From: G025836975 sp048751585
Lineage (GTDB): Bacteria; Pseudomonadota; Gammaproteobacteria; Burkholderiales; Burkholderiaceae_B
Length of the DNA stretch: 64,000 nucleotides
Direction: 5' to 3'
Assembly (NCBI RefSeq): GCF_048751585.1
Contig: NZ_JAZHOB010000006.1
Location: 283,130-347,129 of the forward strand
Part shown: positions 24,419-33,500 of the stretch, one piece after another
Layout of the letters: the number at the start of each line of letters is the position of its first letter
Position numbering within the stretch: position 1 is the first letter of the stretch
Notes under the pieces: model-generated
Databases searched by the model: none
What the model was told of the DNA's origin: nothing
Seen by the model: the letters and a program-made list of their open reading frames with translations, nothing else
Program-made: the position numbers and the translations under genes

Positions 24419-24446
24419 TTGTATCTTGTGTAGATACACGATACAA
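24419..24446 (-). promoter_or_regulatory. operator of higBA module 2
   Basis: Arms TTGTATCTTG and CACGATACAA (one mismatch) lie 8 bases apart and end 6 bases before the toxin start. An inner palindrome GTGTAGATACAC overlaps. Compare the module 1 operator: the same arms and spacing, so the consensus is TTGTATCKTG-N8-CACKATACAA. Confidence 0.75.
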
Positions 24447-24542
24447 CACTACAGTCGCTTGTTCTGCACCGGCCGCTTGGCGCTACGCATGACTGCCTGT
24501 AGCTCTTTCAGGAATACCGGTTTATGCCCAGTCGGTCCGGCA

Positions 24543-24656
24543 TCAATGCTTTGATTTGTCTGAATGGATTCCGTCTGAGAAATAAAAGACATAGCCGGCA
24601 ACAGCCATGAAGGCAACAAACAGGCCACCGGTAGTCAGGATAAATGCAGTGGTCAT
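24543..24656 (-). CDS. possible 37-residue membrane protein
   Basis: An ATG at 24656 with AAGGG 6 bases upstream opens a frame of 37 codons with one strongly hydrophobic helix (FILTTGGLFVAFMAVAGYVFYF). Two bases before it ends another hydrophobic frame (24659-24766; 35 residues, AALILVMSGFTIWLGFAL). A different, hydrophilic 47-residue frame (24449-24592) overlaps it. No family is recognised for any of them, and at most some are real. Apart from these and the relic at 24767-25015, I see nothing in 24450-25219. Confidence 0.25.
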   Translation of the reverse strand: MTTAFILTTGGLFVAFMAVAGYVFYFSDGIHSDKSKH

Positions 24657-24766
24657 TGTTAACCCTTATCAATGCGCCTGTGCGTTAATGCGAACCCTAG
24701 CCAAATTGTAAATCCAGACATTACAAGAATCAACGCCGCGCTGGCAGCGACATGCGCTTGAGGCAT

Positions 24767-25015
24767 GATAACGCCAACATAGCCTATGCCTGCTGCCCTG
24801 ACTCCGACTTTACGAAGATGTTCGGTCCAGGGGCATCCTTGGTTTTGCCATCCGGCTTTGAACAGTCCGATAACCTCGGCGAAATAGCATATGGATACCT
24901 GGTTTTTAGGCCTTGCTTTGGGCGGGCGTCCGTGGCGCGGTCGCAAGGCAGCCAATTCCGCATCGCTGAAAGGCGGATTATCCGCATCCGCCAGCGCAGC
25001 GGGCAAGCGACGCTA
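24767..25015 (-). pseudogene. decayed BrnA-like antitoxin
   Basis: The frame reads ADADNPPFSDAELAALRP then RHGRPPKARPKNQVSI, which resembles BrnA antitoxins (DADNP..., GRPP-x-KxQVSIRLDPDV). After QVSI the expected RLDPDVLxxFKATGxGWQTR core is only partly recognisable (AEVIGLFKAGWQNQ), and no start codon is present. A frameshift or several substitutions would explain this. No BrnT toxin is visible next to it. The assignment is by motif recall only. Confidence 0.35.
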
Positions 25016-25219
25016 CTCTATCGACAAGGTGGTTAAGCCAATTCCGATGCGTGTCACGGTTTAGCTATTCACACAGACTGGATGTCGATTTGATCGCTAT
25101 TTCGGATATTGAGATATCCAAACTGCCGCTATATTTGCAGCTTCTATAGTGCTAACTGGATGATTCTTGCTCTCCAGCTTCATTTTTCTTCGTACAAAAC
25201 ATTATTTTCAGGACCCAAG

Positions 25220-25990
25220 GTGAAAGCCGTTATTCTCGCGGGAGGGCTTGGTACCCGCATTTCCGAGGAAACACATCTCAAGCCTAAGCCCATGGTGGAA
25301 ATTGGCGGTAAGCCAATACTCTGGCACATCATGAAGATGTATTCCCATTATGGAATTCATGAGTTTGTGATTTGTTGTGGTTATAAGGGGTATGTGGTTA
25401 AGGAGTATTTTGCCAACTATTTCTTGCATATGTCCGATGTAACGTTTGACATGACCAATAACGGCATGCAGGTCCATCATCAGCATGCTGAACCGTGGCG
25501 GGTTACCCTGGTGGATACGGGCGAAAACACTATGACGGGGGGGCGCTTAAAACGCGTGGCGGGATATTTACAGGATGAAGAAGCATTTTGCTTTACTTAC
25601 GGTGATGGGGTAAGCGATGTGAATATTGCCTCCTGCATAAAATTTCATCGTGAACATGGAAAGTTGGCCACCGTCACAGCAGTGCGGCCGCCTGGTAGAT
25701 ATGGCGCCTTAAGGCGCCATGGTGACAGCGTTACCGGTTTTATGGAAAAACCGCGTGGCGATGGTGGGTTCATCAACGGGGGGTTTTTCGTGCTTTCCCC
25801 CAAATGCATAGAGATGATTTATGGTGATGAAACCAGTTGGGAGCAAGAACCCCTGGCCCAATTATGCGAGCTTGACGAATTGATGGCATTCGAGCATAGC
25901 GGCTTCTGGCAACCCATGGATACCTTACGGGAAAAGAATTTGCTGGAGGATCTATGGCAGACGGGGCGAGCTCCATGGAAAGCTTGGTGA
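25220..25990 (+). CDS. rfbF: glucose-1-phosphate cytidylyltransferase
   Basis: The product is 256 residues from a GTG at 25220, with AGGA 7 bases upstream; the longer frame to 25109 has no support. The nucleotidyltransferase signature is at the N-terminus (VKAVILAGGLGTRISEETHLKPKPMVEIGGKP-type, with GGLGTRI and KPKPM). It makes CDP-glucose, first step of CDP-6-deoxyhexose synthesis, in the cytoplasm. It is followed directly by rfbG. Base use is more AT-rich than in the flagellar block. Confidence 0.95.
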   Translation: MKAVILAGGLGTRISEETHLKPKPMVEIGGKPILWHIMKMYSHYGIHEFVICCGYKGYVVKEYFANYFLHMSDVTFDMTNNGMQVHHQHAEPWRVTLVDTGENTMTGGRLKRVAGYLQDEEAFCFTYGDGVSDVNIASCIKFHREHGKLATVTAVRPPGRYGALRRHGDSVTGFMEKPRGDGGFINGGFFVLSPKCIEMIYGDETSWEQEPLAQLCELDELMAFEHSGFWQPMDTLREKNLLEDLWQTGRAPWKAW

Positions 25991-25998
25991 AAACCTCA

Positions 25999-27060
25999 AT
26001 GGTGTCGCCCAAATTTTGGAAAGGAAAACGAGTATTGCTTACTGGGCACACTGGGTTTAAGGGCGGGTGGTTAGCTCTCTGGTTAGCTCAATTAGGCGCT
26101 CGCGTGACTGGCATCGCTTTACCGCCAAATACCGCTCCAAATCTTTATGCTCTGGCGGATATTGAGAAGGCTCTTGACAGCAATTTCTGTGATATACGGG
26201 ACGCTGTGCGGGTCGCAGGCATCGTAAGGCAAGCCAAGCCGGAAATTGTCTTTCATATGGCAGCTCAGCCTTTGGTCAGGGCGAGTTACGAAGATCCTAT
26301 CGGTACTTTCGCCAGCAATGTACAAGGTACGGTGCACGTCTTGGACGCATTGCGAGGCATCGATAGTGTACGTATCGCGGTAATGATAACCACCGATAAG
26401 GTGTATTCGCCGCAGCAGTCTTCGTATCCCTATAGAGAGACTGACCGCTTGGGCGGCCATGACCCCTACAGCGCCAGCAAGGCGGCTAGTGAACTTGTCA
26501 TCGAAAGTTATCGGTCCGCTTTTTTATCTGCTCAAGGCGTAGCGGTTGCCAGCGCGCGTGCGGGTAATGTCATCGGGGGGGGCGATTGGTCTATAGATCG
26601 CTTAATACCGGATGCCGTTCGAGCATGGCAAAGTAACTCAACTCTTGAGATTCGTCGACCGCAAGCCATACGCCCTTGGCAGCATGTGTTGGAACCATTG
26701 TCCGGATACTTGGCTTTGGCAGAGCGATTGTGGGACACACCCTCCTTGCCAACGGCCTACAACTTCGGGCCTACGCCTCATGAGGCGGCGACCGTGAGCC
26801 GGGTTGTTTCCTTGGCTCGGGAAGTATATGGCTGCGGTAACGTCCGTTATAGCGATGACATCAACCAGGGACCGTACGAAGCTGGCTGGCTGGCACTTGA
26901 AACATCTTTAAGTCGTAATGTTCTGGGCATATATCCACGTTGGTCATTGCGGGAGGCTGTCGAGCGCACTGTGCTTTGGTACCGCTCGCAAAATGAAGGG
27001 ATGGATGCGCGTCTGTTATGTGAAGCGGATATTGCAGCTTATATGAGTGCGTCAATTTGA
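25999..27060 (+). CDS. rfbG: CDP-glucose 4,6-dehydratase
   Basis: The product is 353 residues from the ATG at 25999 (MVSPKFWKGKRVLLTGHTGFKG), which matches family N-termini; an ATG at 25975 that overlaps rfbF is the alternative. An extended SDR fold: TGHTGFKG binds NAD, ITTDKVY and YSASK carry the catalytic residues. It converts CDP-glucose to CDP-4-keto-6-deoxyglucose. RfbH, the C3 dehydratase of dideoxyhexose pathways, is not found, so the sugar probably keeps its 3-hydroxyl. Confidence 0.95.
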   Translation: MVSPKFWKGKRVLLTGHTGFKGGWLALWLAQLGARVTGIALPPNTAPNLYALADIEKALDSNFCDIRDAVRVAGIVRQAKPEIVFHMAAQPLVRASYEDPIGTFASNVQGTVHVLDALRGIDSVRIAVMITTDKVYSPQQSSYPYRETDRLGGHDPYSASKAASELVIESYRSAFLSAQGVAVASARAGNVIGGGDWSIDRLIPDAVRAWQSNSTLEIRRPQAIRPWQHVLEPLSGYLALAERLWDTPSLPTAYNFGPTPHEAATVSRVVSLAREVYGCGNVRYSDDINQGPYEAGWLALETSLSRNVLGIYPRWSLREAVERTVLWYRSQNEGMDARLLCEADIAAYMSASI

Positions 27061-27079
27061 ATGATGGTGTCGGAAGATT

Positions 27080-27661
27080 ATGGAAACCTCTCGATTTAGT
27101 TTTGCGCAGACACCTTTGAAAGGCGTTTGGCAGGTTAACCGCAAACCTATTCGCGATGAGCGAGGTTTCTTTACGCGGTTTTACTGTGAAGATGAGTTTT
27201 CAGCTATTGGACTACAAGGCGTTCCTACTCAGATCAACCATTCATGGTCTGATTTGCAAGGGACCGTCAGAGGGATGCATTTTCAATATGCTCCCAACGC
27301 TGAAAGCAAAATTGTCACCTGCTTACACGGAGAAGTGTTTGATGTCGCTGTCGATTTACGTGCGGCCTCGCCAACATTTTTAAACTGGTTCGGCGTGACG
27401 TTGTCTGCAGAAAGCCAGAACAGCCTTGTAATTCCACCAGGGGTTGCACATGGGTTTCAGACATTGACGCCTGAAGCCGAAGTATTTTATTTAGTGACGA
27501 CGCAATACAGTCCCGAACATGAAGGTGGCCTTAATCCTTTTGATCCAATGATCAATATTGCATGGCCAGTACCGGTCAGCGAGGTATCTGCACGCGATCG
27601 TCAACGCCCATTCCTGGAGGGCAAGTTTGCAGGAGTGGATATGGCTGGAGCTTCGCTGTGA
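27080..27661 (+). CDS. RfbC-like nucleotide-sugar 3(,5)-epimerase
   Basis: The product is 193 residues of the dTDP-4-dehydrorhamnose 3,5-epimerase (cupin) family, with DERGFFTRFYCEDEF, TQINHSWSDLQGTVRGMHFQ and PPGVAHGFQTL. Given the neighbours, the substrate is more likely CDP-4-keto-6-deoxyglucose than a dTDP sugar; this is inference. It is 20 bases after rfbG and overlaps the next gene by 4 bases. Confidence 0.85.
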   Translation: METSRFSFAQTPLKGVWQVNRKPIRDERGFFTRFYCEDEFSAIGLQGVPTQINHSWSDLQGTVRGMHFQYAPNAESKIVTCLHGEVFDVAVDLRAASPTFLNWFGVTLSAESQNSLVIPPGVAHGFQTLTPEAEVFYLVTTQYSPEHEGGLNPFDPMINIAWPVPVSEVSARDRQRPFLEGKFAGVDMAGASL

Positions 27662-28485
27662 CCGCAGGACACTATACGGTATTAGGGGGGGGCGGATTTA
27701 TTGGTAGCCACTTGCTGCGTTATTTACGGCAAAATGATCATCAGTGCTTTTCCCCCTTACGCGGTGATGATTCTTTATTCAACTCTTCGCTTGGCCATGT
27801 TATCTACTGCGTTGGCTTGACTGCCGATTTTCGTAGCAGGCCGCTGGACACCGTCGAAGCCCATGTGTGTTTGCTACGTCGCTTGCTTGAGCAGGCTGAA
27901 TTCGAATCGTTAACGTATCTGTCCAGCACCCGCGTGTACGCCGGTGCAACCGCCACGGATGAAAGCTCCACTTTGCATGTAAACCCTAATCAGCCAGGTG
28001 ATTTATACAATTTGTCCAAGCTGATGGGAGAATCCCTATGCTTGCATGGCGGGCGTGCTAATACGCGCGTTGCCCGTTTGTCGAATATTGTTGGCTTGCG
28101 CCCCGATCCCGACATTTTTATTGACCAGCTTCTTGAAGAGGGAAGGAAGACCGGGCGGATACTATTGCGTACAGCGCTCAGTTCTCGTAAGGACTATTTG
28201 TATATCGACGATGCTGTGTCCGCTTTAGCGCTTATCGCCGCATCGAAGGCCCAAGGGATTATCAATGTCGCCAGCGGCGAAGCTGTCGATAACCAACAGA
28301 TAGTTCGCATCTTGGAGTCTGATATGGGATTCATTGTGGATGTGGCGGCTAACGCGCCCGCATGGGATTTCACAGCAATTGATATAAACCGGTTGAAAGA
28401 CGAGTTTGCCATTCAACCCCGCTTGTTTTCTGATTATTTTCCTGAATTTCTTAAACTATATCGCCGCAATAAAGGCTTTTTATGA
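27658..28485 (+). CDS. NAD-dependent epimerase/reductase (SDR family)
   Basis: The product is 275 residues from a GTG that overlaps the previous stop codon (GTGA). The cofactor motif is LGGGGFIGSHL and the catalytic pair YNLSK; LSSTRVY precedes it. By position it would reduce C4 of the 4-keto-6-deoxy sugar after the epimerase step. If so, the pathway ends in a CDP-6-deoxyhexose such as 6-deoxygulose or 6-deoxyaltrose, but the exact product cannot be deduced. It overlaps the next gene by 4 bases (ATGA). Confidence 0.85.
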   Translation: MTAGHYTVLGGGGFIGSHLLRYLRQNDHQCFSPLRGDDSLFNSSLGHVIYCVGLTADFRSRPLDTVEAHVCLLRRLLEQAEFESLTYLSSTRVYAGATATDESSTLHVNPNQPGDLYNLSKLMGESLCLHGGRANTRVARLSNIVGLRPDPDIFIDQLLEEGRKTGRILLRTALSSRKDYLYIDDAVSALALIAASKAQGIINVASGEAVDNQQIVRILESDMGFIVDVAANAPAWDFTAIDINRLKDEFAIQPRLFSDYFPEFLKLYRRNKGFL

Positions 28486-29234
28486 CTTACCTAGAAACCA
28501 CGCCAGACGCAGCTGCAGATTATCGGGCTGAAAAGCAAGCCCGAATCACTGGATTTGCAAGCGATGCGGAATTTCGGGCTCTATCGGTAGCTTGGCGCGC
28601 CAAAGCGCTTGAGCGAAAGTATATGAATAATTTCTCGTGGCTGGGCCGGCCGATGATCCAATTGCCAACTGATGCTATGGCGATTCAGGAAATTATTTGG
28701 GCGGTAAAACCAGACTTGGTGATTGAGACCGGTGTAGCCCATGGAGGTTCCGTGATTCTGTCTGCGTCAATGTTACAGCTTTTGGGACATGGCGAAGTGG
28801 TCGGCATCGACATTGATATTCGCTCGCATAATCGCAGCGCAATCCAAAATCATCCCATGGCGCACCGTATTAAATTGATCGAAGGCTCCAGTGTTGCCCC
28901 GGATGTGGTTGCACAGATTCATGCCATGGCCGAAGGAAAGCGAGCACTGGTCTTTTTGGATTCGAACCATACGCATGAGCATGTCTTGGCGGAATTAAAG
29001 GCTTATGCCGGGTTGGTCGGTATTGACAGCTATTGCGTAGTTTTCGATACGTTTGTGGAAGACCTGCCAGCCGATTACGTATGGGAAGATCGTCCATGGG
29101 GGAAGGGGAACAATCCCAAGACGGCTGTTTCGGAATGGTTGAAAACAAACCCCAATTTTGAAATCGATAAATCTATCGAAGATAAGTTGCTGATTACTTC
29201 AGCGCCGGATGGTTTCTTGCGACGTATTGCCTGA
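28482..29234 (+). CDS. CmcI/cephalosporin-hydroxylase-family methyltransferase
   Basis: The product is 250 residues of PF04989 type: VIETGVAHGGSVILSASML (SAM-binding), VVGIDIDIRSHNR, ALVFLDSNHTHEHVLAEL and SYCVVFDTFVEDLP. In sugar cassettes such enzymes usually O- or N-methylate a glycan residue. It is the last gene of the plus-strand operon rfbF-rfbG-epimerase-reductase-CmcI, with ATGA coupling, and is followed by a bidirectional terminator. Confidence 0.85.
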   Translation: MTYLETTPDAAADYRAEKQARITGFASDAEFRALSVAWRAKALERKYMNNFSWLGRPMIQLPTDAMAIQEIIWAVKPDLVIETGVAHGGSVILSASMLQLLGHGEVVGIDIDIRSHNRSAIQNHPMAHRIKLIEGSSVAPDVVAQIHAMAEGKRALVFLDSNHTHEHVLAELKAYAGLVGIDSYCVVFDTFVEDLPADYVWEDRPWGKGNNPKTAVSEWLKTNPNFEIDKSIEDKLLITSAPDGFLRRIA

Positions 29235-29273
29235 CGACACGTTTTGATCATTAAGCACGCCTTATTAGCTATT

Positions 29274-29300
29274 GCAAAGGGCCGATAAGGCCCTTTGCTT
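29274..29300. terminator. bidirectional terminator between converging sugar operons
   Basis: Stem GCAAAGGGCC (29274-29283), loop GATAA, stem GGCCCTTTGC (29289-29298). It lies 39 bases after the CmcI-like gene and abuts the stop codon (29299) of the opposing FkbM gene. T-runs are short, so strength is uncertain. Confidence 0.6.
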
Positions 29301-30381
29301 AGTCCGGCAGCCCGTCTAAAGGGTGATGTAATGCAGGGTTTTTATGCCGCAGCAGTTTTGGGCTGACATTCTCTACTATGCTAAACAAGGCATTAGAGAT
29401 TAACTCTTTGTCTTGGATAGCCAGCATATTGAAGCCATGGGACGGGCCTTCCAGATACACCTTGTCTGCCGGAATCAGTTCAATGGGGCGTTGCCCCATT
29501 TCTTGATTACTATTGAAATCCCTTATTGCGAAAATTTGATATCCCGCATTTGTTAGTAAGGAACAAATAGGGGTAGCTAAGAGTCCGTTGGTCCAGTCTA
29601 CGTAATCTCGGTGGACTTCAAAAACTATGACTGGCTTGTCTTGCTTCAGCGTTGTGGCACTGCCTTGCAAAACATTTAACTCGCCACCTTCAATATCAAT
29701 CATGATTAATCCACAAGCCCTGCCTTGCGTAGCCATGTAATCATCAATTGATACCGTTGCAAATGCACCTGGCTCATTGTCTGCAACAACAGAGCTGGCA
29801 AGGGAATCAAACCCCTCTAACTTCAGATGTTGATTGCTTTCACGCCAAAGGCCAAGTGGGTGGATTCGCATATTATCAAGATTGTTGATTTCTGCATTGA
29901 TTTTCAACATTCCGGATTGCGAGATATCGGGCTCGAAGCAATGGATCAAGCGGTCGGAGTCTTCCAACTGCCGGCCAAGCAATATTGCGTGATCGCCGAA
30001 ATAAGCACCGCCAATCAGAATGTCTTTCTTGGTGTTGCGGGCTAAATACTGCAATAGTCGGGTTGTTTGAGGCTCCCATACATGGGTTGGGTGCTCACGA
30101 GCAGATAGAAGAAATTCCCTTGCGATCTTGGTGCGATACAAAAACTGGAACCGTACACCACCCTCCAGGGTTTTTTCATATTTGTCTTCGTTGGTATGTA
30201 GGGCGTCGACAATAGGGCCTGTGATTTCATCACGGACAGCAAAAGGAGAAGGACCTTCCAGCCTCTTTTCGGCCTGTTTCAGCCAATCCAGCAACTCATG
30301 ACGTAATGCTTCGTTTCGCCCTAACCTTAGTAGCGCTTGTTGCAATTTCTCTGTCTTGGGGTGGCTTATGCTTTCAGCCAT
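29299..30381 (-). CDS. FkbM-family methyltransferase
   Basis: The product is 360 residues from the ATG at 30381 (MAESISHPKTEKLQQALL), after a frame that extends further without support. The FkbM domain occupies about 140-310: ILIGGAYFGDHAILLG, HCFEPDISQSGML, SIDDYMATQ, IMIDIEGGELNVLQGS. Such enzymes O-methylate sugars of glycans. An N-terminal helical part of about 120 residues is unassigned. It lies 135 bases downstream of the GT41 fusion gene on the same strand and may be co-expressed. Confidence 0.85.
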   Translation of the reverse strand: MAESISHPKTEKLQQALLRLGRNEALRHELLDWLKQAEKRLEGPSPFAVRDEITGPIVDALHTNEDKYEKTLEGGVRFQFLYRTKIAREFLLSAREHPTHVWEPQTTRLLQYLARNTKKDILIGGAYFGDHAILLGRQLEDSDRLIHCFEPDISQSGMLKINAEINNLDNMRIHPLGLWRESNQHLKLEGFDSLASSVVADNEPGAFATVSIDDYMATQGRACGLIMIDIEGGELNVLQGSATTLKQDKPVIVFEVHRDYVDWTNGLLATPICSLLTNAGYQIFAIRDFNSNQEMGQRPIELIPADKVYLEGPSHGFNMLAIQDKELISNALFSIVENVSPKLLRHKNPALHHPLDGLPD

Positions 30382-30516
30382 GATTATCCTTTGAACACTG
30401 ATGAGTTGAGTATGACATGACGATAACAGTCTGTTTTTATCAGCCACCTACCGATAGTACGCGTTGTGCCGGCCGATAGGCTGACACCAAGCGTCAAAGC
30501 CTTTTTACATAAATCG

Positions 30517-33500
30517 TCACTGACTATCATTTTTGCTTTCCACCCAATTTTGAAACATCTTTCGATAAGCATCTTCAACCTTTCGGGCAAACCCTTGTTC
30601 GTCCATCAAGGGGCTGCTTTTCAGCTCATCGCGCAGCCGTAAGCGGGTATGAGCTAGCCTAGGCACATCGCTCGCCAACTCAAGCACTTTTTCTATATAT
30701 TCTTCCCGACTGTGGGCGATCCACTCAGGGTGGCCAACACCGTTCAAAATCGACGCACCGATGCCGCCAACGCCTGGTCTTCCCATTAGAGTGACATATG
30801 GAATACCCATGCACAAGGTGTCAAATAATGTTGTACCGGAGTTGTGCGGGAAGCAATCCAGGCCAATGTCCATCTTACGCAAGGAGTCCCAAGGGGGCGA
30901 CTCGTACATCAATGTTAAACGATCTCTTGCTATGCCGTGTTCAGCGAATTGAGCTGCCAGGCGGTTGCAGGCAACAGGATCCGAGTAATTGGCGCTGTTT
31001 ACGATGAGTCTGGATGCCGGCAATTTTTTAAGAATGGTGGACCAAGTTTCAATAACCTGTTCGTTGAGTCGGATCGCTCTGGTTAATGTACCAAAAGTGA
31101 TGCCATCGCCTGTTAGCGCAGGAAGCGCGCCCACCTCGCCCATTGATTCCCAATTGGTTCGATAAACGTAATTGGATGGAGCCAGGCGCCAAGGTTTTTC
31201 CGAAAAAACAGGCTCTGAACCGGGAGGACATAAATTGTCGTCGCCAAGAAAGTAATCGATGGCGGAAAGGCCTGTTGTATAACCATAGCCAAGCCATGTG
31301 ACTGAAATAGGCGCAGGCTTGCGAGCGAAAACCGCTAAGCGGCTCCCGGCAGTGTGCCCGGCTACATCCACCAAAATATCGATTTGATCTACCCTTATTT
31401 GTGCGGCTAAAGCGTCGTCATCCATGTCCAGGACATTAAGCCATTGGTCTACATAGGATTTATAGCGCTCCGTCACCGCATCGTGTTTAACTTGATTGGC
31501 GTAGGCATAAACTTTGAATTTTTCACGATCATGGTTAGAGATTAATGGCTCAAGAAACTTGCTGACTGCATGATTGTTAAAGTCGGGAGATACGTAAGCA
31601 ATATTGATTTTTCGACCAGCAAGCTTTCTGTTCTTATGAGACCGCCAATTTTTTCTATGTACGGCATAAATTTCTTTATCAAAATTTTTGTACTTGGAAA
31701 ATATATCTTCGCTCGTTTTTTTTGCGCTGTAGTTCAAGGCAAAAAGGTATGCATTGATCAATTCAAATTTAATAATGGCATTGGGTGCGCATTTATTCAG
31801 CGCGCTCTCCAGCACAGATTCCGCTTTGGTGGAATTTCCTTGGAGAATCAGTGAGCTTGCCAGATTTAGATGGGCCGCTGCATTTTCTGGATACGCTTCG
31901 ATCTCGCGGTGAAAGTAAATCTCTGCTTTGGAGTTTTCCGCCAAGGACAGATAGAGATTGCCAAAGAGAAAATTCTTTTGCGGTAAATCAGGGTTTAACG
32001 CTAGAGCATGGTTTATGGCGCGGTGGGCTACTGACCAGTACCCGATTCGGATTAGTGCCGTGGCAAGATACTCGTATATGCGGGTATCATCGCCGGCTAA
32101 GCTTAGGGCCTTTAAAAAGCTTGGCAATGATTTTATATATTGCTTTGATTCGACTTGAATGCGGGCTAGCTGATACCAGCCTTCTGGCAGGTGGGGGTGC
32201 TTTTCCACCAACTGCCTGGACAACTGCTCGGCAGAACGATAGTTGGCGAGCTGAAATAAGGAATCAATTTTCTTGATTTGATTCAAAAGATGTGGTGGCA
32301 GAGGTGTTGCCTGAGCTTCTTTGCCAATTTCGTTTGTGGTGTAACGGTATCTTGCTAGCGCAGCCATATATTCCGCCCAGTAGGGGGATTCCCCATCGGA
32401 CATGGCAATAACGGAATAAAGAAAATCACGCCAAGCTTCGCCTTTGGATAAGAGAAGGCCCGCACGATGTAGTTTAATCAGTAAGCCGTTCTGTACGGCT
32501 ATGGTTTCCTTGGGGGAGAGGTTTTCAAATTCACGCGCATGGCTGCTCTCGCCTTGACCGGCTTCAGTTGCCGTAGGCTCATCGGCAAGTATGCCCGAGG
32601 CGATCTGGTCAGCCTTCAGCCCTTGCTTCCAGTGCTGCAATATTTCGAGCTCTGCATCGGAGAATTGAAGACCCAGGACTTGGTCCCAGAGGTTGACTGC
32701 ATCAAAGCTTGAAATTTGGCCACTGCTATCCTTGGTTCCAAATAGCAAGCTCGGTAGCAAGCGTACCCCATCGCCTTGCAGATTGTCATAAGGCCCGCAA
32801 CCAAGGCAATATTGAATCGCGGGGTCGCCTCCCTCGAACCACATTTTTAATGTACGCAGCACCCGCTCGCGCACATTATCGTCTTGATCATTCCGATTTG
32901 ACTTGCTTACTGCTTTCCTTACAGCCTTAATCAGTGAATCGACAGGCAAGCTACCAGGCCAGACGCATGCCAAGGCGTTTAGCATGGCGGCGACGATCTC
33001 GTCTTTGACAAAGACCAGATGGCCTTGGCTGTCGTGAAACGCGACAGTATCAATTTCCAGGCCCGGCACCTCTATTGGCGCCAACCTGCTGGCCCAGCTT
33101 AAATCAAGCAAATTCTTGACATTGATAGCCCCGATAGCGTCAGTCAGTCTGTCTGATCTTACAAGGATGCTATGGCGCGATGCGCGTCCTGTGGAAAAAT
33201 CCAGGTATTGCAGCCTTAGCAGAGGCGACTGCCCCAGTGCTAGCACACTGTTCGCGGTGGCCACAGAAGTATCCTGAACGGAAAGCATGTCATATTGGGG
33301 GATGGCATCCCCGATATAGGCTAGGTTCGCCTTAGCTGCTTGCTCTACGAATTCAATGAAATACTTTGGGGAGCCTTCCGTAGCCAGTACTGAATGGATC
33401 CCTTCCGCATCTATTCGGCCGGCAAGGGTAACCGCCGCAGCGCGAAGGCTCGCGGCCATTGGGCCAGTGGCGGCCAGCCCTTCTGTAAAGAGAGTCAGGG

